Source of the DNA: JAFMJV01 sp034436555
GTDB taxonomy: Bacteria > Chloroflexota > Limnocylindria > Limnocylindrales > CSP1-4
DNA: 64,000 nucleotides
NCBI GenBank assembly: GCA_034436555.1
Contig: DAOTUU010000059.1
Location: 19,714 to 83,713 of the forward strand
Direction of reading: 5' to 3'
The notes below the pieces were generated by a model. That model saw only the letters and a program-made list of their open reading frames with translations. It made no database searches and was not told the DNA's origin. This document shows positions 16,907 to 24,692 of this stretch, one piece after another (the first letter of the stretch is position 1; every line of letters begins with the position of its first letter). The position numbers were made by a program, and so were the translations under genes.

Positions 16907-18298
16907 ATGCCCGATCTGGTCCACCGGTTCATCCCCAACTCGGCTCCCGGCGTGCGTCAGTCGATGCTCGCCGAGATCGGTGTCGGATCGGTGGATGAGA
17001 TCTACGAGGAGATCCCGCCGGAGGTCCGGTTCTCGGGGACGCTCCGTCTCCCGGAACGCGGACTCTCGGAGGCGGAGGTCGCCCGGACCATCTCCTCGCT
17101 CCTGGCCCAGAACCGGCCCACCGGGGAGCTGCTCAGCTTCCTGGGCGCCGGCTGCTGGCCGCACTACTCCCCGGCGCTCATCCGCGAGGTCATCGGGCGC
17201 TCCGAGTTCCTGACCTCCTACCACGGCCTGGAGGTCACCGACCACGGTCGCTTCCTGGCCATCTTCGAGTACCAGAGCATGATGGCCGACCTGCTCGAGA
17301 TGGACGTCGTCGGGGCGGCCGTCTACGACGGGTCGACGGCAGCGGGCGACGCGATCGCGATGGCGTCGCGCATCACCGGGCGCCGGGAGCTGCTGGTGCC
17401 CCGCCTCATCGACCCCGACCGCCTCGCGGTGCTGCGCAACTACGCCGCGGGGTGGTACGAGATCGGGTTCCTCGACGCCGACGAGCGGACCGGGACGCTG
17501 GACCTGGACGCGCTCCGCTCGCGCGTGTCGGAGCGGACGGCCGCGGTGTACGTGGAGAACCCGGGCTACCTGGGCGGCGTGGAGACCGGCTGCGCGGACA
17601 TCGCGCAGATCGCGCACGCGGCGGGCGCGCTGCTCATCGTCAACGTCAACCCCGCTTCGCTGGGCGTCCTGGCGCCGCCCGGACGCTACGGCGCGGACAT
17701 CGTGTGCGGCGACGGCCAGCCGCTGGGCCTGCCGCTCGCGGGCGGCGCCACCCGCCTGGGCATCCTGGCGTGTCGCAACGAGCGGCGGTTCGTGCATGCG
17801 CTGCCGATGCTCATGGTGGGCATCCTGCCCACGATCGTTCCCGGCGAGCGCGCCTACACCTGGCATGCGCTGTTCGAGTCGATCTTCTACGGCGAGCGGG
17901 AATCCGCGCGCTCGTTCAGCGGGTCCTCCTCGTTCCTGATGGCGATCGCGGTCGCGGTGCACCTGGCGATGCTGGGACCGGGCGGCATGGTGGAGCTGGG
18001 CCGCGCCAACATGCAGAAGTCGGCCTACGCGGCCCGGCGCCTGGGGACCCTGCCGGGCGTCCGGACGCCGGTCCTGGCCGCACCCTTCTTCAACGAGTTC
18101 CTGGTCGGGTTCGACGGCACCGGGCGCACCGTGGACCAGGTCCACGCGGCGCTGCGGGAGCGGGGCATCGTGGGCGGCAAGGACGTGTCCCGGGAGTTCC
18201 CGCACCTGGGCGAGGTCGCGCTCTACTGCGTGACCGAGCAGCACACGCTCGGCGACATCGAACGGCTCGTCGGCGCGCTCGAGGAGATCGTCCGATGA
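16907..18298 (+). CDS. GcvPA-like protein (glycine decarboxylase P subunit 1 homologue, divergent)
   Basis: 463 residues, the normal size for subunit 1 of two-subunit glycine decarboxylase. The N-terminus 'VHRFIPNS…MLAEIGVGSVDEIYEEIP' and the 'FLGAGCWPHYSPALIREVI' and 'MDVVGAAVYDGSTAAGDAI' blocks align with GcvPA. The near-invariant TPYQ-EISQG block of GcvPA is replaced by YHGLEVTDHG (near residue 108), so the substrate site differs. No GcvT, GcvH or Lpd gene is in the window. It is coupled to the next gene by ATGA. The start at 16907 is nine bases after AAAGGA; GTG 16901 is an alternative. It probably forms a PLP heteromer with the next gene that acts on an amino acid other than glycine, or without GcvH. 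Confidence 0.85.
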   Translation: MPDLVHRFIPNSAPGVRQSMLAEIGVGSVDEIYEEIPPEVRFSGTLRLPERGLSEAEVARTISSLLAQNRPTGELLSFLGAGCWPHYSPALIREVIGRSEFLTSYHGLEVTDHGRFLAIFEYQSMMADLLEMDVVGAAVYDGSTAAGDAIAMASRITGRRELLVPRLIDPDRLAVLRNYAAGWYEIGFLDADERTGTLDLDALRSRVSERTAAVYVENPGYLGGVETGCADIAQIAHAAGALLIVNVNPASLGVLAPPGRYGADIVCGDGQPLGLPLAGGATRLGILACRNERRFVHALPMLMVGILPTIVPGERAYTWHALFESIFYGERESARSFSGSSSFLMAIAVAVHLAMLGPGGMVELGRANMQKSAYAARRLGTLPGVRTPVLAAPFFNEFLVGFDGTGRTVDQVHAALRERGIVGGKDVSREFPHLGEVALYCVTEQHTLGDIERLVGALEEIVR

Positions 18299-19851
18299 CC
18301 CCGTCACAGGAGCACGCGCTCATCGAGACCGGCTACCGGTCGGTCCAGTGGAACGAGCCCACGCTCTACGAGCAGTCCACGCCCGGCATCGCCAACGACG
18401 TGCTGCCGCCCGTGGAGCCGGAGATCGCAGATGCGGTGGGCGACGTGGTGGGGATGCTGCCGGCCGCGGCCCGGCGCGACGCGCCGCCTCCCCTGCCGGA
18501 GGTGTCCGAGCCCACCATCCTGCGCCACTTCCTGCGCTGCTCCCAGATGACCTTCGGGTACGACTCCGGCGTGAGCGCGGGCGTGGGCACCTGCACCATG
18601 AAGTACAGCCCGCGGGTCAGCGAGCAGCTGGCCGGGATGCCGGAGATGCGGGACCTCCATCCGCTCCAGGACGAGGCGGACATGCAGGGCCTGCTCGCCA
18701 TCATGTACCGGTTCCGCGACTGGATGTGCGAGCTGTCGGGCATGGACGAGGTCTCCTTCCAGCCGCGAGGCGGCGGCCACGGCGCGTTCACGGACGCGAA
18801 CATGATCCGCGCCTACCACCTCGCCCGCGGCGAGGGCCACCGCGACGAGATCATCACGTGCGCGGTGTCCCATCCCTGCAACCCGGCCACGGCGTCGGCG
18901 GTGGGCTACCGGGTCATCAGCCTGTACCCGGACCCCGAGACGGGGGACCTGGGCGTCGACGCGGTCCGCGCGGCGATCTCCGAGCGCACCGCGGGCATGA
19001 TGGTGTCCGCACCCTATGACACGGGCGTGTTCGACTCGCAGATCGCGACGTATTCCCGGATGGTCCATGAGGCGGGCGGCCTGGTGTCGCTCGACCAGGC
19101 GAACTTCAACGGGGTCATGACCCGGGTGCGGGCCGCGGAGCTGGGCGCCGACATGGTCCACTTCAACCTGCACAAGACGTTCTCCACGCCCCACGGCGGG
19201 TACGGACCGGCGGCCTCCGCGGTCGCGGTGACCCGCGCCCTGCGTGACTACCTGCCGGTGCCCATCGTGACGTTCGACGGCGAGCGCTACCGCCTGGAGC
19301 ACGACCTGCCGCACACCATCGGCAAGATCGGGATGTTCCACGGCATGGTCCTGAACGTGCTCAAGGCCTACGCCTACGTGCTCGCGATGGGTGCCGAGGG
19401 GCTGCGCGCCGCATCCGAGTGGGCCGTCATCAACAACAACTACCTCATCGGGAAGCTGCTCGATGTCCCCGGCGTGACCATCGCCTGGCCGGATCGGCGC
19501 AAGCTCCAGGAGGCGCGCTTCTCGCTGGAGCAGCTCCACGCGGACACCGGGGTCACGACCACGGACGTCAACTATCGCCTCGCGGACTTCGGCATCGCGC
19601 CGTACTTCGAGAGCCACAGCCCGCGCATCATCCCGGAACCCGTGACCCCCGAGCCCACCGAGGGACAGTCGCGCGCGGACCTGGACCGGTTCGCCGAGGC
19701 GTTCCACCAGATCTCGGCCGAGGCGTACCGCGATCCGACGATCGTGACGACCGCGCCCCATCGCAGCATCATCCACCGCGAGGTGCACGACTACGAGGAT
19801 CTCACCCAGGTCCCGTTCACGTGGCGCACCTGGCGGCGGATGCATGGCTGA
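18295..19851 (+). CDS. GcvPB-like PLP protein (glycine decarboxylase P subunit 2 homologue, divergent)
   Basis: 518 residues, PLP subunit of the GcvPA/GcvPB type. The Schiff-base lysine is K294 in 'NLHKTFSTPHGG', and 'GTCTMKYSPRVSEQLAGMPEM' and 'LHPLQDEADMQG' are clear family blocks. Other canonical blocks are changed: QPAAGAHGE is QPRGGGHGA, SAHGTNPA is VSHPCNPA, and the glycine loop after the lysine is GGYGPAAS instead of GGGGPG. The fold and cofactor are therefore kept while the substrate and lipoyl-partner contacts are remodelled. ATGA coupling with GcvPA-like and an 8-base overlap with the next gene show a tight operon. I infer a PLP decarboxylase or lyase specific to the imported compound. 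Confidence 0.85.
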   Translation: MTPSQEHALIETGYRSVQWNEPTLYEQSTPGIANDVLPPVEPEIADAVGDVVGMLPAAARRDAPPPLPEVSEPTILRHFLRCSQMTFGYDSGVSAGVGTCTMKYSPRVSEQLAGMPEMRDLHPLQDEADMQGLLAIMYRFRDWMCELSGMDEVSFQPRGGGHGAFTDANMIRAYHLARGEGHRDEIITCAVSHPCNPATASAVGYRVISLYPDPETGDLGVDAVRAAISERTAGMMVSAPYDTGVFDSQIATYSRMVHEAGGLVSLDQANFNGVMTRVRAAELGADMVHFNLHKTFSTPHGGYGPAASAVAVTRALRDYLPVPIVTFDGERYRLEHDLPHTIGKIGMFHGMVLNVLKAYAYVLAMGAEGLRAASEWAVINNNYLIGKLLDVPGVTIAWPDRRKLQEARFSLEQLHADTGVTTTDVNYRLADFGIAPYFESHSPRIIPEPVTPEPTEGQSRADLDRFAEAFHQISAEAYRDPTIVTTAPHRSIIHREVHDYEDLTQVPFTWRTWRRMHG

Positions 19852-20995
19852 GGGCGAGAGCCGTCCGGCCCGCACGCGCAGGATCGGCCTGATCGTCAAT
19901 CCGCTCGCGGGCATCGGCGGGCGCGTTGGCCTCAAGGGCAGCGACGGCGCGGACGTGGTGGAGCGGGCGCTCGCGCTGGGCGCGGTGCCGCGGGCCCCGT
20001 CACGAGCCACGGACGCCCTCCGGGAGCTGGCCGCGGTGGCCCCGATGGTGGCGATCGCCACGTACCCCCGGGAGATGGGCGCCGACGAGGCTCGCGCCGC
20101 GGGCCTGAACCCGCTGGTCCTGGGCGAGATCGGCTCGTCGCGGACCACCGGCGAGGACACGCGCCGCGCGGCGCGCGATCTCGTGGCGTGGGGCGCGGAG
20201 CTGCTCCTGTTCGCGGGCGGCGACGGCACGGCGCGGGACATCGTCACGGCCGTCGGCGATGCGGTGCCCGTGGTGGGCATCCCGGCGGGCGTCAAGATCC
20301 ACTCCAGCGTGTTCGCGACCACGCCCCGCCATGCAGGCGAGCTGGCCCGGGCGTTCGTGACCGATCGGGTCCGCCTGGAGCCCATGGAGGTGATGGACAT
20401 CGACGAGGCGGGCTTCCGCGAGGGCCGGGTCATCACCCGCCTGCACGGCGTGCTGCGCGTGCCCTACGTGCGGAACCTGGTGCAGCGCGCCAAGGCGGGC
20501 GGTCGGTCGGATCCCTCCACCGTCCGGGCCGTCGCCTTCGGGGTGCTCGCGGAGATGGCCCGGGATCCCGATGCCTGGTGGATCCTGGGCCCCGGCTCCA
20601 CGGTGGCCGCGGTGGGCGAGGAGCTGGGGCTCCCGACCACCCTGCTGGGGGTCGACGTGGTGCACCGCGGCCGACTCGTGGCCACGGACGTCGCCGAGCG
20701 GGAGCTGCTGTCCATCCTCGCGTCCGTGCCTGGCCGTGGTGCCCGCCTCGTGGTGACGGTCATCGGAGGGCAGGGGTCGATCTTCGGTCGGGGCAACCAG
20801 CAGTTGAGCCCCCAGGTCATCCGCGCCGTCGGCCGGGATGGCCTCGTGGTGATCGCCACGCTCGACAAGCTCCACGCGCTCGTTGGACCGCTCACCGTGG
20901 ACACGGGCGACGAGGCCCTGGACCAGGACCTCGCGGGGTACATCAGGGTGACGGTGGGCGAGCGCGAGCAGGTGATCTGGCGCGTGGCCTGCTGA
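19844..20995 (+). CDS. ATP-NAD kinase-fold protein of the AcoX/COG3199 type
   Basis: 383 residues. The N-terminal strand-loop 'IGLIVNPLAGIGGRVGLKGSDG', the 'FAGGDGTARDI' nucleotide motif (about residue 124) and 'VGIPAGVKIHSSVF' are hallmarks of the COG3199/AcoX branch of the NAD kinase/diacylglycerol kinase superfamily. AcoX is linked to acetoin catabolism, but its substrate is not firmly known. Here the gene overlaps the GcvPB-like gene by eight bases and ends the operon, so its substrate may belong to the same pathway. It is convergent with the BadF-type kinase, and their 3' ends overlap by 53 bases. Confidence 0.85.
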   Translation: MAEGESRPARTRRIGLIVNPLAGIGGRVGLKGSDGADVVERALALGAVPRAPSRATDALRELAAVAPMVAIATYPREMGADEARAAGLNPLVLGEIGSSRTTGEDTRRAARDLVAWGAELLLFAGGDGTARDIVTAVGDAVPVVGIPAGVKIHSSVFATTPRHAGELARAFVTDRVRLEPMEVMDIDEAGFREGRVITRLHGVLRVPYVRNLVQRAKAGGRSDPSTVRAVAFGVLAEMARDPDAWWILGPGSTVAAVGEELGLPTTLLGVDVVHRGRLVATDVAERELLSILASVPGRGARLVVTVIGGQGSIFGRGNQQLSPQVIRAVGRDGLVVIATLDKLHALVGPLTVDTGDEALDQDLAGYIRVTVGEREQVIWRVAC

Positions 20996-21998
20996 CGGGT
21001 CCGGCGGGCTTCGCGGTCAGCCGGGACGGGCGGTCGGCCGGGACGGGCGGTCGGCCGGGGCGGGGTGCGGCGCCCTCCAGCGCGGCGAGGGCCATCCGAC
21101 AGGCGCCGGTCGCGGCGTCGACATCGGCGATGAGGACCTGCACGCCGGGGTGGCGCGCCTCGAGTCGCTCCCGATAGAAGCGAAAGTGCAGCCCGCTCTG
21201 GACGATGGCGCTCCCCCACGCACCCACCTTGAAACCCGGCTCCTGGTCCAGCGCCAGCTTGCCGATCACGGACTCGGCGAGCGCGACCGTCTCCGCCGAT
21301 GCCTCGCGGATGATCTCCACGGCCCACGGGTCCCCGTCCTCCGCGGCGGCGTCCACGATGCCCGCCAGCCCGGGATCCTCCCAGGCGACTCGCTCGATGC
21401 GCATGCAGATGGCCATCAGGTCCTCGCGGCGCTCCAGGCCCAGGCGGTCACGGAGCCGGTCGGTGAGCGCGGACGACGGCACGCGATCATCGAACCAGCG
21501 CGACAGGTGGTGCAGCGCGCGGTAGCCGATCCAGGTGCCGGACCCCTCGTCGCCGAAGATGCACACCGGCCAGCCGCCGCTTCGGGCAGTCTCCCCGCGC
21601 GCGTTCCGCCCGAAGGCCACCGACCCGGTGCCCGCGATGACCACCACGCCCGTGCCGCCGGTCAGCGCCGTGAGCGCCACCTCCGCGTCGTTCACGCACA
21701 CCGTGGGACATCGAAATCCGGGAAGGGTCGCGTAGATCGCGGTGACGACCTCCCGGTCGCTCTCGGCGTCGATGCCGGTGGTGCCGCAGACGAGGTACTC
21801 GCAGTCCTCCCGTCGTCCGCCGAACCGCGCGAGGCAGCCGTCGATGTTCTCGCCGATGCGGCGCAGCAGCTCGTCGCGCGACAGCCGATAGTGGGCGGCC
21901 GGGTCACCGGTGTGCTCGGCAAGCACCGAGCCATCGAGGGCGCAGGCCTTGACCAGGTACTTGGTCCCGCCGCTGTCGATGCCGAGCACGTATCGCAC
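20943..21998 (-). CDS. BadF/BadG/N-acetylglucosamine kinase-type ATPase
   Basis: 351 residues of the actin/hexokinase (ASKHA) fold. Phosphate-1 motif 'LGIDSGGTKYLVKA' at the N-terminus, phosphate-2 'GTGSVAFGRN' near residue 121, and 'IFGDEGSGTWIGYRALH' near 147 are typical of N-acetylglucosamine kinase-like members. It would phosphorylate an amino sugar or related sugar after import. GTG start at 21998 with a GGGGAG site. It is divergent from the ROK gene, with the shared operator between them. The last ~45 residues are a Pro/Arg-rich tail made by a short tandem repeat and by reading antisense through the end of the COG3199 gene; they are unlikely to be functional. Confidence 0.85.
   Translation of the reverse strand: MRYVLGIDSGGTKYLVKACALDGSVLAEHTGDPAAHYRLSRDELLRRIGENIDGCLARFGGRREDCEYLVCGTTGIDAESDREVVTAIYATLPGFRCPTVCVNDAEVALTALTGGTGVVVIAGTGSVAFGRNARGETARSGGWPVCIFGDEGSGTWIGYRALHHLSRWFDDRVPSSALTDRLRDRLGLERREDLMAICMRIERVAWEDPGLAGIVDAAAEDGDPWAVEIIREASAETVALAESVIGKLALDQEPGFKVGAWGSAIVQSGLHFRFYRERLEARHPGVQVLIADVDAATGACRMALAALEGAAPRPGRPPVPADRPSRLTAKPAGPVSRPRARSPARARPPSP
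21021..21065. repeat. 17-bp tandem repeat at the 3' end of the BadF-type kinase
   Basis: CCGGGACGGGCGGTCGG is present twice exactly (21021-21037, 21038-21054) and followed by a partial third copy. It encodes the repeated PVPADRP-like tail of the minus-strand kinase, just past the stop of the convergent gene. Confidence 0.9.
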
Positions 21999-22065
21999 GG
22001 TCTCTCCCCGTCGCCACCGCGTCCTCCGGGTCTCAGCCCGGCACGCGGCGCGGTGCTACACTACC

Positions 22066-22090
22066 ATAGTTGCGTCGGCGGCGAAACTAT
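22066..22090. promoter_or_regulatory. 25-bp operator, copy 2 (divergent kinase/ROK promoter)
   Basis: The same 25 bases as at 12019-12043, between the BadF-type kinase (minus) and the ROK regulator (plus). A TACACT box (22057-22062, plus) lies just upstream, and on the minus strand TAGTGT overlaps the same place, so one bound repressor could control both directions. The identical site before the importer operon argues for a single regulator. Confidence 0.82.
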
Positions 22091-22121
22091 TCTGTTCGAG
22101 AACGTGCGGACATCCCTTGCT

Positions 22122-23432
22122 ATGCTGGCTGACATCCTTGCGGAGACGACCATCCTGACGCTCCACCAGGACGAGATGCTCGAGGTCAACGAGTTCCTCG
22201 TCCTCGACCACATCCGAGAGCACGATCGCACCACGCGGCCGGAGATCGCCCGGGCGCTGGGTCTCGCGCCGTCCACGGTCGGACGGATCGTGGGGCGCCT
22301 CCTCGCCGAGGGGGCCATCGTGGAGGACCGCCTGGCACGCACCGGTCCCGGACGACCGCCCGTGCACCTGTCCTTCAACCGGCAGGCGGGATGCGTCCTC
22401 GCGGTGGACCTGGGCGGCACGCTCTGCCGCGGCGCCGTGGCGGACCTGGGCGGCGACATCATCGAGCGAGACGTGCGGCCCACCCACGGCGAGGGACGGC
22501 CCTTCGACACGCTGCTGGAGATGGTCTCCACGCTGCGCGCGATCGCGAAGGACCGGGCCATGCCCGCGCGGGCGCTCGCCATCGGCGTGCCCGCCACGAT
22601 CGACCCCGAGACGCTCCTGGGGACGAGCGGGCCCGCGGTGGACTGGGAGGGGTTCGAGCTGCTGCCCAGGCTGGCGCAGCAGGTGGAGATCCCGTTCGCG
22701 GTGGAGAACGATGTGAACCTCGCCGCGCTCGCCCAGGCCTGGCGGGGGGAGGCGCGGCAGCTGCGCGACTTCGCGGTCCTGTCGATCGGGACCGGCGTGG
22801 GCGGCGGCATCGTGAGCGGCGGCCGGCTGCTGAAGGGGCGTCACAACGCGGGCGGCGAGCTGGGCGGCTTCGTCACGGACCGCGCGGCGCTCCACGCCCC
22901 GCCCACGCCGGGCGGCGCGTTCGAGGCGGTCGCGGGCGCTCCGGCCCTCGTGCGACGCGCCCGACAGCTGCTCGCGGACCTGTCCCCCGCCGGCGCCCGT
23001 GACGCCGTCCTCGCGGAGCCGGTCACCACGGGCCGCATCTTCGAGGCCGCGCAGGAGGGCGACGCGACGGCCACCCGCGTCATCGAGGAGCTCATCGAGC
23101 ACGTCGCGATGGTCATGATCGGGGTGGTCGTGGTGGCGGACCCCGCGGTGATCGTGCTCGACGGCGCCGTGGGTCGCTCCATGGCGCCCTACATCGATCG
23201 CATCGAGGGGTTCCTGCGCGGGCGCGTGCTCGCGGCGCCGCGCGTGACCACGTCGCCCCTGGGACCGGACGGGACGGTCATCGGCGCCATCGCGGCGGCG
23301 CTCCAGCTCGCCTGGGCGCACACCGCACCCGGGCTCCTGTTCGGCACGTTCAACGTCGCGGGCGACGGACGCGACCGTCATGCGCACCTGGGCGCGGGAC
23401 CGGTCCGCACCATGGTCCACGCCGAGATCTGA
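22122..23432 (+). CDS. ROK-family transcriptional regulator
   Basis: 436 residues from this ATG, or 418 from ATG 22176, which leaves only three residues before the DNA-binding domain and has a weak AGGA. The N-terminal winged helix 'TTRPEIARALGLAPSTVGRIVGRLLAEGAI' (about residues 40-72) precedes a ROK kinase-like domain with ATP motif 'AVDLGGTLCRGAV', 'ENDVNLAALAQ' (catalytic Asp retained) and 'SIGTGVGGGIVSGG'. The ROK zinc site is missing: the CxCGxxGC cysteines are absent and the His of the E-x-G-H ligand is Gly in 'GELGGF'. It probably represses the sugar island and responds to a sugar or sugar phosphate. The operator lies 31 bases before the start. Confidence 0.88.
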   Translation: MLADILAETTILTLHQDEMLEVNEFLVLDHIREHDRTTRPEIARALGLAPSTVGRIVGRLLAEGAIVEDRLARTGPGRPPVHLSFNRQAGCVLAVDLGGTLCRGAVADLGGDIIERDVRPTHGEGRPFDTLLEMVSTLRAIAKDRAMPARALAIGVPATIDPETLLGTSGPAVDWEGFELLPRLAQQVEIPFAVENDVNLAALAQAWRGEARQLRDFAVLSIGTGVGGGIVSGGRLLKGRHNAGGELGGFVTDRAALHAPPTPGGAFEAVAGAPALVRRARQLLADLSPAGARDAVLAEPVTTGRIFEAAQEGDATATRVIEELIEHVAMVMIGVVVVADPAVIVLDGAVGRSMAPYIDRIEGFLRGRVLAAPRVTTSPLGPDGTVIGAIAAALQLAWAHTAPGLLFGTFNVAGDGRDRHAHLGAGPVRTMVHAEI

Positions 23433-23440
23433 GGGAGGTC

Positions 23441-24574
23441 ATGATGGTCGGAGACGGTCCGGACGGGGTGTCCGGCGCGAGTTCGCACGCGCCCTCGGAC
23501 GCGCTCGCTTCGGCGACGCACGACGGGCCCGACCGGATGGGCCGCGAGCTGGCCGAGGGGCCCGAGTCGGTCACCGCCACGCTCGCCGCCCTGGACGCCG
23601 CGCCCGGGGTCGCGCGAGGCCTCCTGGACGGCGCGCGACGGACCGTCATCGTGGGCACCGGGGCGTCGCTGGTCATGGCGCAGGCTGCGGTGCCGGCCTG
23701 GCGCGCCGCCCGACGGGCCCAGGGCGACGAGCGCCCGGTGCTCGTGCGCGAGGCGTCCGCCGTGGCGTTCGGCGTGGACGGCGAGGTCCTCGCCGACGGG
23801 GACGTCATCGTCGCGATCTCCTACCGCGGCAGCAGTCCGGAGACGGTGGGGGCCGCGGAGCAGGCGCGGCGCGCGGGCCGCCCGGTGGTCGCGGTGACGC
23901 GGCCGGGTGCCACTCCCCTCGCGGGTGCGGCTGCCGCCGTCGTCGAGGTCCGCTGCGGCGAGGAGGAGAAGGGCGCCGCGACCAAGTCGGAGCTGGCCAC
24001 GGTCGCCGCCCTGCTCGCCCTGGGCGGCGCGCTCGCGACAGGCGACGCCGCCCGATCCGCGCTCGAGGCGAGGTTGCGGGGCGTGGTGCAGGACTGGGCG
24101 TCGTGCGCGGCCCTCGGCGGGGATCTCGCCCGAGCCGCGCACACCTGGGCGGTCGGGTTCGGCGCGGGCGAGGGGATCGCGGGTGCGGCGTCCCTGCTGT
24201 GGCACGAGAAGGTCATCCGGCCCGCCGTCGGCGCCTCGGTCTCCACGTTCCGCCACGGACCCGTGGAGGCGGTCCGGCCGGGGGACGCGGTGGTCGTCAT
24301 CGACGTTGGGCCGTCCGGGCCGTCCCATGTCACCTACATGGGCCTGCTCGCCCGGGAGGTCCGGGCGCTCGGCGCGGTCGCGGTGTGGATCGGGCCACAG
24401 CCGCCGGAGGGCGTCCGGGGCGTGCCGCTGGCCGACCGTGGCACCGGGGCCATCCTCGAGGCGACGCTCCGGGTGCAGCAGCTGGCGCGCGCCGCCGCGC
24501 TCGCCGCGGGCACGTACGCGGAGGACTTCCGGGTCCTGCTGGACATCGTGAAGGCGGCGCCGCCCATCGCCTGA
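23441..24574 (+). CDS. SIS-domain sugar isomerase/deaminase
   Basis: 377 residues with two SIS (sugar isomerase) domains and no glutaminase domain. The first holds 'RRTVIVGTGASLVMAQAAVPAWRAA' and the Ser/Thr-rich phosphosugar loop 'AISYRGSSPETVGAAEQARRAG'. The second holds the loop 'FGAGEGIAGAASLLWHEKVIR' and 'FRHGPVEAVRPGDAVVVI', a block seen in GlmS isomerase-type and AgaS/FrlB-type proteins. It likely isomerises or deaminates a phosphorylated amino sugar. It follows the ROK gene by eight bases with a GGGAGG site and is thus co-regulated. The exact substrate is unknown; GlcN-6-P-like or a fructosamine-type compound would fit. Confidence 0.85.
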   Translation: MMVGDGPDGVSGASSHAPSDALASATHDGPDRMGRELAEGPESVTATLAALDAAPGVARGLLDGARRTVIVGTGASLVMAQAAVPAWRAARRAQGDERPVLVREASAVAFGVDGEVLADGDVIVAISYRGSSPETVGAAEQARRAGRPVVAVTRPGATPLAGAAAAVVEVRCGEEEKGAATKSELATVAALLALGGALATGDAARSALEARLRGVVQDWASCAALGGDLARAAHTWAVGFGAGEGIAGAASLLWHEKVIRPAVGASVSTFRHGPVEAVRPGDAVVVIDVGPSGPSHVTYMGLLAREVRALGAVAVWIGPQPPEGVRGVPLADRGTGAILEATLRVQQLARAAALAAGTYAEDFRVLLDIVKAAPPIA

Positions 24575-24639
24575 CGGGCCCGACCGCACGATGCGGCCGG
24601 GCGGCGGCGCGCCCGGGCGGGGGCGCGGCCGGGCGGGGA

Positions 24640-24688
24640 GCGGCCGCCCGGCGCCGCGGCTGGGCGGGGGCGGCCGCCCGGCGCCGCG
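24640..24688. repeat. 19-bp direct repeat with hairpins between convergent genes
   Basis: GCGGCCGCCCGGCGCCGCG occurs at 24640-24658 and again at 24670-24688. Each copy contains palindromes (GCGGCCGC, CGGCGCCG), and the adjoining GGGCGG can pair with CCGCCC. Lying between the SIS gene and the convergent luciferase-like gene, it may work as a bidirectional terminator. Confidence 0.65.
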
Positions 24689-24692
24689 ACTG

